Below the pieces are notes generated by a model, which was not told the origin of the DNA, did no database searches, and saw only the letters and a list, made by a program, of their open reading frames with translations. A program made the position numbers and the translations under genes. Shown here one piece after another: positions 55,352-64,000 of a DNA stretch of 64,000 nucleotides. Each line of letters starts with the position of its first letter. Position 1 is the stretch's first letter. Origin of the DNA: Cornus controversa (Eukaryota > Streptophyta > Magnoliopsida > Cornales > Cornaceae); contig CM048845.1 of the NCBI GenBank assembly GCA_026545225.1, positions 76,735,033 to 76,799,032 on the forward strand, given 5' to 3'.

Positions 55352-56363
55352 AGGACATGAAAAAGTGGAACACTTAAAAAAGAAGTGCAACCATCATTGT
55401 TAATTCCTAATTGCCTTTCAATTCACATGAACAGTTCTTTGGCTTCAGAAACTTGAGCCTGACTTTCATATTCACATCTTTGTACAAGCACATACTTTTA
55501 GACACATAAGAACCTTGTGGAAACTTTTTACTTCTGGCCTCCTACTTCACTCCATGGTCTAAGAGAAATGGCTAGTTTATACATACACATACATTATATA
55601 TTCATGTATATATATTATATGTAAAACTGAACAATGTAACCTGTACCTGTCCTGTGGTTTGTCAGCTACCGCTTTACCAATGCCTCACGTTCATTTACAG
55701 CCTAACATACCTACAACTACAAGAGAGCTAGTTTTCTGTTCTCATGGAAAACTCGAGTGGAACAAAAAATCGCAGGAGAATTACTCTTTGGTAAAAGAAC
55801 TGTTGGAGAAAAAAACAGAAACTAACTTCAGAAATAAATACTCTACTTGAGCATTATCAGTTGTGAATATTAGGCAGGAATGAGGCACAGTTTAGGTCGC
55901 TCTCTTTAAGACAGGTCACACACCACCTCCCGGACCCAACAACGAGCCTATTAAGATAAAGCTTCACACAAGACCTTACTTTGCCTAGAAGTTCAACAAA
56001 ATATATACTACAACAAATAAAGCTAGAAGAAAGAACACCCAGAATAAGATTGAAGAATGTGTAATGACTTGTGATATATCTGAAGTGGTGGTTAAGGCGT
56101 GAATTAATGGAGACGAAGATGCAGCTGTTATAAGGGAAATTGAATACCAGTTTTAACCACCAAAAGTCTTATGCAAAGCTAGTTTTGTATGAGATTATGA
56201 TTAAGTATTTGATCTATCTCCTTTCTGGAAATATTAGCTTTTACTCATGCCATGAAGTTGAAGATGCAAAAAGTAGCTACATACAAAAGACATATAATAG
56301 AACTTCAATATTGTAGAACTTCCACACTACTCTAAACATTACATGAGGAATACAAATATTTGG
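55352..56363. other. RLK2 3' flank, no recognisable gene
   Basis: AT-rich; the short frame at 55659-55850 is not recognised. The part near 56363 is presumably RLK2 3' UTR. Confidence 0.45.
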
Positions 56364-59331
56364 CTATAAATTACTTCTTCCGTCTCTCTCGTCTCCCAGA
56401 AATGTATTTCTAATCCCGTGGAGTTCACTAAGAACATTCCCACTATCCAGTCGTTTCCTTGGCAATTCAGTAGAACAAATGACTCCAATTCGAAGGACTG
56501 ACACCAAACACTCCTTTATTCTGTCAATTTCCTGTCGGCTGATATTCTCAAATGTATCTTCTTCATCCAGTGTGAGTAAGGAATCAGCAACATCCACCAC
56601 TCTATCTGGAAGAGCCATCTTAGCATAGTTATGAAGGTTGAAATCGTCTGTAAACATGTTATCTGTGGGCCTTTTTCCAGTAAACATTTCCAGTAAAAGG
56701 ATTCCACAGCTGTACAAATCACCTTGTGTTGAAACCTCCACACCCATACTATATTCTGCAATTCTAGACAATTAACACATTGCTCAAATCCATAATGTCC
56801 TTCAACATTTCCGAAAATAAATTATTTCCAAGGATTATATCATGATATTACATAAAATTGAAATACTACATTTTGATATGCTCAATTTGATTATGCAAAA
56901 CAAATATATGGTTGAAACGAATTCATGTTAAGTTTCGTAGTTATTAAATTCACTGATTCAGTGGTCCAAAACCAAATGGGATAGCATGTATCAGGAATAA
57001 GAGAAAAGTGGATTACCTGGCGCGATATAACCAACTGTTCCTCTAATCCCAACTGATGAACTACATTGCTTGTGATCAGATATACTTTTGGTGGTTATAA
57101 GAAACTTTGCCAGACCAAAATCAGTTACATGGGCGCAGAAGTTCTCGTCGAGAAGAACATTACTTGGCTTTAGATCACAATGAATGATTGCTGTTTCGCA
57201 GTGATGGTGAAGATAATCCAATGCAGAGGCCACATCAATGGCAATGTTTAGCCTTTGGATTAGGTTCAATCTCATTGAGTATGGTAGAACAGATGAACTC
57301 AAGTCCTCTTGCTCAGATAAAGTTGGGTATAACCAGCTTTCTAAACTGCCATTTGGCATGAAGTCAAAGATCAAAGCCTTGAAATCATTTCCTTTCAAAT
57401 CTATGCTTGAGCAAATGGTGATGACCTTGACAAGATTGCGGAGGCGAATGTTCCTCAATGCTTCACATTCAGCCAAGAAGCTCTTGTCAGCTCCACGTTG
57501 TTGAAGCTTGAGTACCTTCACAGCAACAACTTGTTCACTAGAATCAAGTGTTCCTCTATAAACAGAACCATATCTCCCTTCACCTATCAAGTTGTTCGAA
57601 GAAAATCCATTGGTAGCTTGAAGAAGTTGTACGTAAGAGAGTGTTGGATATTGATTTTCCAATGGCAAATCTGGAGAGGATTTTCCTTTTGACCTTCTGA
57701 TCTGATAAAGAGTAGCACAAACACATTCTGTCATAAAAGTAACAGAAAGAGTGATAGTTGTCACGAGAATTATCACTTTACGAGCAGAGGGCTTTCTTTG
57801 TTTCTCTGGGACTTTTATGGGACATGCAGGCAGTTGCAATGCCTTGATTCCTCCACAAAGCCTGTTATTTCCAACAATTGAAAATGCACTCACATTCCTG
57901 AACACTACTCCTTCAGATGGAACTTCACCCTCAAACATATTATAGGAGAGGTCAAGACTTTGAATCAATGGGAACTCACCTAAAAACTGTGGAATCTGCC
58001 CTGACAAATGATTGTGAGAAAGATTCAGGACTCCAATACCTCTTAATTGCCTTAAAGATGATGGAATTTTACCTTCGAAAAGGTTATCACCCATATGCAA
58101 GAATTCCAACACTAGGCAATCACCAAGACTGCTTGGAATTTCTCCAGAGAGTTTGTTTCCTGAAATATCCAGTTCCCCTAGATTTTGCAGGTTACCCACT
58201 TGCAATGTTAGTGGTCCTGTCAAATGATTTTGTGTTAACCAAAGACCAATTGTGAGGGAAGAAAGTCCAATAACCTGCTCTGGTATGGCACCAGTGAGCT
58301 GATTATACCCAAGATCCAATACTTGTAGGTTTTTGCAATTACCCAAAGAAGCAGGTATGCTTTCCTCTAGCATATTATTAGCTAAGACGAGAACACTTAA
58401 TCGAGAAATATTGCCAACAGATGATGGAATATTTCCCAAGATGTAATTTTGATAAATGTAGACTTCTTGCAACTGGGAAAGTTTACCAATGGATCCAAGA
58501 ATTCTTCCTGTGAGCAAGTTTTGATTCAATGCTAGAAACTCCAAGTTGATGAGGTTCCCAATCCCTCGTGGAATGCTTCCAGATAAGTAGTTTTGATCCA
58601 TCCACAATGAGCTCAGTTTTGTGGATAGGTTCGCAATGGAATTGGGAATTAAACCACCAAAATGATTCTTACCAATTTCCAGGATTCTTAGATTTGTACA
58701 ATTGGTTAAAGAATTGAGGAAATTCAAGTCATTGGATTTATTAGTACCCAGCAGGTTACGGAATAACTTTAGCATTTGTAGATCATGAAGACTTCCCAAG
58801 TTCATTGGTACCGGTCCAGTCAAAGTGTTCTTACCAATATCAAAATGTAGAAGTCCTGAAGCATTGACTATCGATGGTGGAAGAGGCCCCGACAAATGGT
58901 TGCCTCCAACATAAAATACTTGTAATCTTGGCAGGGTCAGTCCCAAATCTGGAGGGAGGTTTCCATGTAATTGGTTGATAGGTATGGCAAAGTAATAGAT
59001 GGATGAGATATTGTAAAGTGGGGTAGGAACCTTTCCAGACAAATTGTTAGAAGCCAGCTGAAGAAACTCTAAATTGGAAAGCTGTCCAAGTTCAAAGGGA
59101 ATACTTCCCTCTAGATTGTTAGACATCAGAGAGAGTATGTGAAGAGTAGAGAGATTCCCTAATGAAGATGGAATCTCCCCAGTAAAGTAATTACTAAAAA
59201 GAATTAACTGTAATAGATTAGACAATGAACCTAGCTCACTAGGAATTTTTCCTGAAAGATTGTTTTCATATATTCTGATGACTTGGATGTTTGAGCAATG
59301 AGTTAAATTGGTAGGGAGCTCATCTTGGAAA
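56364..59331 (-). pseudogene. RLK2: LRR-XII receptor-like kinase cut by a copia element
   Basis: Exon 1 (57017-59331, 5' end missing) and exon 2 (56364-56755) join at a phase-1 intron (261 bp) at the same place as RLK1. The frame is open from the break at 59331 (reading ELPTNLTHCSNIQV, then LRRs) through the LRRs, membrane span, GEGRYGSV loop, [18 protein letters not shown] (non-RD) and TDFGLAKFL to the stop. The kinase looks whole, with no nonsense codon. The signal peptide, LRRNT and first LRRs are missing because the copia 2 LTR starts exactly at 59332 inside LRR coding sequence; that part should lie beyond 64000. A stretch like this could be transcribed only from a new promoter, for example in the LTR. 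The gene as such is interrupted. Confidence 0.9.
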
Positions 59332-59588
59332 TGTCAAAATACTAGGTAACCAGAGAAATACCAAAGAAGCTTTGGAAAAAGTTGCCTCACATTTGTTCCC
59401 CAAACCTATACAAGAAAAGTAGATAATATACTATACATAGGAACCCTAACTGATCCTAATATTCAGCCTATATACATGGTAATATATTGTACAGCTAGAG
59501 AAGTCCTAAACTATATAACTTCCTAAATGGTATACATTAACAAATATATGTCTAATAGTCAAACATGCCTAAAGTGTATACGTTAACA
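59332..59588 (-). repeat. Copia 2 3' LTR (257 bp)
   Basis: TGTCAAAATACTAGG ... GTATACGTTAACA. It shares CCTAATATTCAGC and TTGTACAGCTA with the copia 1 LTRs but is clearly diverged and lacks the 41-bp tandem repeat. Confidence 0.88.
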
Positions 59589-59595
59589 TCCCCCC

Positions 59596-62500
59596 TCAAA
59601 TTGATGCTGATAAGTCAACCAACAACAATTTGCCAACAAGAAATAGATGCCGTTGTCGAGTCATGGCTTTGGTGAAGACATCAGCTACTTGGAGATCAGA
59701 AGAAATGTTAGGAAGAGATATCACTCGATTTTCCAAGGTATCGCGAATAGAATGACAATCAACTTCAATGTGCTTGGTGCGTTCATGGAAGACAGGATTG
59801 GTTGCAATCTGAATAGCACTAGTGTTATCGGCATGAAGAGGGGTAGAAGTAGTTTGAGGAAACTCAAGCTCCTCAAGAAGACCACGTAGCCATACAATTT
59901 CAGAACAAGCAACAGACATGGCACAATACTCTGCCTCACTAGAGGATTTAGAAACACGATCTTGTTTCTTACATTTCCAAGAAATTAAGGCATTACCTAA
60001 AAACATACACTAACCCGTAGTAGAGCAATGTGTATCCAGACACCCAGCCAATCAGCATCACTATAGGCTAGAAGTTGAAGAGATGAGCTAGTAGTAAAGA
60101 ACAACCCATGAGTAGGTGAATCGTGAAGATAACGGATGATGCGTCGAACTGCAACAAGATGGAGATGCTGAGGAGAAGACATAAATTGATTGACCTGATG
60201 AACAACATAGGAGATATCAGGTCGAGTAGTGGTTAAGTAGATAAGACTCCCAACCAGGCGTCGATAGAGAGTAGGATAATCCAGAAGGCCCCCTTCATTT
60301 TTCCTGTATTTGACATTTACCTCCATAGGAGTATCAACAGAAGAAGTGTCCTCTAAGCCTGCCAAGGTGATAAGATCTTGAATATACTTGTGCTGATTCA
60401 AGAAAATACCATTGGCCCGATGATGAACTTCCAATCCTAAGAAGTATGTGAGTTGGCCAAGATCTTTCATATGAAAAGTTGCATGCAACAACTGCTGAAG
60501 CTTAGTAATCAAACCACAATCAGTGCCAGTAATGATAATATCATCCACATAAACTAAGAGAATGACTATACTTGACGCAGACTTGTGGAAGAAGAGAGAA
60601 GAATCATACTGGCTTTGTGTAAAACTGAAGAAAATAAGTGTATTGCGAAACTTCTCAAACCAAGCCCGGGGCGCCTGTTTGAACCCATACAGAGAACGCC
60701 TTAACTTACAAACATCATGAGGAGAAGAAGTAATCATACCAGAGGGAAGCTTCATGTAAATCTCTTCCCGGAGATCGCTATGAAGAAAGGCGTTCTTCAC
60801 ATCCATCTGATGCAGTTGCCATGACTGTGAAGCGGCAATAGCTAAGATGGTTCGAACTGTGGTCATTTTGGCAACAGAAGCAAATGTCTCCTCATAATCA
60901 ATCCTATATTCCTGCTTGTTACCCAAAGCTACGAGGCGAGCTTTGTATCGGTCCAAAGAGCCATTAGAACGAAGTTTTACAGAGAAAACCCATTTACTCC
61001 CAATAGGTTTGATTGTAGGAGGACAAGGAACAATATCCCAAGTGTGATTTTCCTTAACTGCCTAAAGTTCTGTTTGCATTGCATTTTGCCAACACTCATG
61101 TTCCATGGCCTGTTTGTAGCAAGATGGAATGGAAATAGAGGATAAGGTAGCGACAAGGGAGACAGGAGAATAGAAACCATACCAATCAGGGGGTCGAGAA
61201 GGACGAGTAGACCGACGAAAAGTGGTGGAAACAAGAGCAAGAGCAGGAGCGAGATCAGGTGCCGGATCAATATCGGTAGGGGGCACAGAGGAAGTGGAAT
61301 TAGACTCAAGTCGACTACGTCTTTCATACACAAAACCAGGTTTGAACCTTTCCACAATTTTCGAGGAATCAGAAAAACTAGGTAGAAGAGAGAAAGATGC
61401 AAATGGCAGCTCAACATGAGATGGAAAGAAATATTGATTTTCAAAGAAAACCACATTCCTAGAAACCCGAATACGACGAGCATGGGGATCATAACAAACA
61501 TAACCCTTTTGAGGGATAACATAACCAAGAAAAACACACTTAACAGACTGAGCAGTAAGTTTATGTCGTTCATGAGCAGGGAGATGCACAAATCAAACAC
61601 AACCAAATATACGAAGATCAGAATATAAAGGAGAATGACCAAACAACTTAAAGAAAGGAGAAACATGATTTAACGTAGGAGAGGGTAAGCGATTGATCAA
61701 ATGAACGGAAGTAGAAAGTGCCTCACACAAAAAACAAGGAGGAATAGATGATTCAAGTAAAAGGGTTCTTACCACATCAAGAAGGTGACGATTTTTTCTC
61801 TCAGCAACACCATTTTGTTGCGGTGTCGAAGTACAAGAACGCTGAGAGATAATTCCTTTGCTTTGGAGAAAGGCCTGAAACTCATTAGACAAGTATTCGC
61901 CTCCAGAATCAGATCGCAAGATCTTAATGCTGGCAGAGAATTGATTCTCAAGAAAGGCAAGGAAGCGCTGAAAGACTAAAAAAACTTCTGCTTTAGCCCG
62001 TAGGTAGTAAACCCAAGTAAAACGACTAAAATCATCAATAAAAGTAACAAAGTACTTATAATGCGCATGAGAAACAACAGGTGCAATCCCCCAAACATCA
62101 CTATGAATAATATCGAAACATTGTGAGGCACGAGATGCATGAGAAGGAAAAGGTAGAATTTTACTTTTGCCAAGTTTGCATGTTGTACAATCAAAAGAAA
62201 GATCAAGAGAAGAACATGTTTTATTACCCAATAGACTAGAATTAAACAAAGTACGTAGTACATCTGAGTTTGGGTGGCCTAGACGTCTATGCCACATCTT
62301 ATTTCTATGACTAACAGCATTACATGCAAAAGAAGGTAAAGGAAAACTAGGGGGAAATGGGGAAGGAAAAACATGGAGAGGAAAGAGTCGTCTCACTTTA
62401 GGCCCCTTCGCGATCATCTTCTCGGACAATTAATCCTGCACAACACAACTAGAATGAGAGAAATTAACATTGCAATTATTATCAACCAATTAACCAACAG

Positions 62501-63701
62501 AAAGAAGATTTGTGGAGAGGGCAGGAGACACAAAAACATTAGTTAAGGAAGATAAAAGATCACCAACAACGCTGATAGGCATAGAGCTACCATCAACGGT
62601 GTTAATTTTCATATTTCCATCATAATTTCTGACATTGGAAAGGGGAACAATAGTATTGGTCATATGATTAGAAGCTCCAGAGTCAAAATACCATGGCTGA
62701 GAAGAAACTTAATGATTACCTGAGAGCCCAGAAGTAGAAAAAGCTGAAAAAATCATTTGTTGTACCATTTCAGGAGTGAGTGAGTTCGGGTTTGCTAAGG
62801 CTGTAGGAGCAGGAATAGGAACAACCGGCGAGGCAGCAGGCAATGCAGCAGAACTAGAGGCACCAGTGGAGGCATGATAAGTAGTACCCTGCTTCCTTTC
62901 AGGTCGAATGGGACAAGCAGAGATGATATGACCCTGTTTCTTGCAGTAGTTACAAAACTTCTTGGGGCAATCTCGAGCAATATGACCAAAAGTTTTACAA
63001 CTAAAACACTAGACAACACGCATGTTGTTACCCTTTTGCCTCCCTTGTGCTGCATAAGCTACAGGAATAGGTACACTAGTAGGAGCCTGATGTGCCATGG
63101 AAGCTTGAGTGAGTAGACGTTGTTCCTCACGAAGAAGTTCACTCAAATAAGCATCCAAAGATAGGACAGGAGCACGATTCATCAAATTAGACCGTGCAAT
63201 TTCAAAGTCGGGTCGTAGTTTCATCAAGAATTGACCTCGCTTGCTGGTTGCATGCACTGCTTGGACAGCAGAGAGAGCTGCAGCGGGAACCTTAGCATAA
63301 ACAATGTCAGAATAGTCAGCCCAAAGAGTTTGAAAACCAGAAAAAAATTCCTCAATTGAGAGACTTCCTTGTGTGAAATTAGCCATCTCATACTCCAATT
63401 GAAAACGCCTAACAGAGTTGTCTTGGTTATAAACCGTATTGAGATAATTCCACATATCAGCAGTAGTTTTATAAGGCCTCAAATTGAGAACAAGATGAGG
63501 CTCAACCGAGCAAAGGATCCAAGTTATGACCCGAGCATCTTTAATTTTCCATTTAGACAAATCCTCAGCATCTCGAGTTGCGGGATCACTCCCATCTATA
63601 TGACCCTATAACTCTTTTCCCATAACAAATAAACGAAATTGAAATTCCCAGGCAGAGTAGTTCTTACCCGTAAATTTCACAGAAAATGATTCAGAAGTCA
63701 T
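59596..63701 (-). pseudogene. Copia 2 gag-pol, with integrase core present but many stops
   Basis: ATG at 63701-63699. Gag frame with TAG for Trp near 63613. Two CCHC knuckles, the first preceded by TAG (near 63010). Protease DSG intact (WYFDSGASNHMT, near 62680). Further stops near 62711, 62490 and 62430. The 61593-62429 frame has HRRLGHPN, then the rve core with FIDDFSRFTWVYYL, RSDSGGEY and TPQQNGVAERKNR (D-D-E type). RT (59997-60956) keeps YVDDIIITG. A 1-nt deletion and a TAG split RT from RNase H (59596-60006, SSEAEY, VADVFTK). Domain order is copia (integrase before RT). Not autonomous as read. Confidence 0.9.
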
Positions 63702-64000
63702 GATGCCTGTAAAAATAATAAGTCTAACAACAAAAAAATACCTCCACGTGCACACCAAATGCCGACAACCCAAACACTGACCTCACTAATAAGCACCAAA
63801 CAGAGTCTCGAGAATCCACAATACACTAGCTGAAAACAGAGTCTCGAGAATCACCTCTATCGACGGTGCCGAAATGCATACAAGAAGCAAGAAATTGGCA
63901 CAAAAACAACCGAGAGTCAGAACTCAAAGAGGAACTGCAACAGAGAGCGCCGACAGCTTCTTGGGAACCAGAAACACGTAACTTGGAGCACCGAAATCCA
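63702..64000 (-). other. Copia 2 untranslated leader (partial)
   Basis: Between the gag ATG and the unseen 5' LTR. It contains a repeated ACAGAGTCTCGAGAATC (63799 and 63836). No coding sequence. Confidence 0.5.

Larger units (their letters stand above)
59332..64000 (-). mobile_element. Copia element 2, runs past the window end
   Basis: Left (3') LTR 59332-59588, then a purine tract (CAATTTGAGGGGGGA on minus), pol, gag and a leader to 64000. Same family as copia 1 by protein and internal sequence, same strand. The 5' LTR is not reached. It interrupts RLK2; the left target duplication would be GGAAA (59327-59331). Confidence 0.92.

Overview
This is nuclear DNA of a flowering plant, most likely a eudicot. 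It is AT-rich and full of transposons. It carries plant-type genes with GT-AG introns: a DYW-class PPR gene, a CC-NB-ARC-LRR gene, subfamily XII LRR receptor kinases and a LysM receptor fragment. It also has plant repeat families (copia LTR elements, hAT-like and Stowaway MITEs, MULE, PIF/Harbinger, LINE, Helitron-like). The species cannot be named from the sequence alone.

Layout. 1-800: the first coding exon of a minus-strand gene that leaves the window at position 1, with a GA-rich leader. 2.1-17.9 kb: a nested transposon block. It holds a probable solo LTR split by a hAT-like element, a non-autonomous LTR element carrying a hAT MITE, a Helitron-like unit with RPA-like relics and a LysM receptor fragment, a PIF/Harbinger relic, the first copy of a 0.54-kb hAT-like family and a Stowaway MITE. 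18.2-24.2 kb: a complete six-exon RPN9 gene (386 codons) with a GC-AG first intron. 25.0-25.9 kb: a MULE with 184-bp inverted repeats. 27.8-29.2 kb: an intact intronless DPH1 gene (minus). 32.5-35.3 kb: a broken NLR gene (minus). 36.9-38.9 kb: a LINE 3' relic. 39.2-39.8 kb: the second copy of the hAT-like family. 40.8-42.6 kb: an intact DYW PPR gene. 43.2-59.3 kb: a tandem array of LRR-XII receptor kinases (minus), made of one relic, one full-length copy with a nonsense codon, and one copy cut in its LRRs by a copia element. 48.2-52.7 kb and 59.3-64.0 kb: two related minus-strand copia elements, the second running off the window. 53.6-54.0 kb: a third copia 3' end. 54.8-55.3 kb: the third copy of the hAT-like family.

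Function. The intact genes are housekeeping or organelle functions: RPN9 (26S proteasome lid), DPH1 (diphthamide on eEF2) and a PPR protein (organelle RNA). Every recognisable immune-receptor sequence (LysM fragment, NLR, three LRR-XII units) is damaged, so the accessory part of the window is a decayed receptor cluster being rebuilt by transposons.

I found no clearly new biological system. The strongest leads are the Helitron-like unit carrying a LysM fragment and RPA relics, the receptor kinase truncated by one nonsense codon just after its membrane span, a defective but apparently young copia element, the HSE-to-HSQ change in the PPR DYW domain, and the three-copy hAT-like family.
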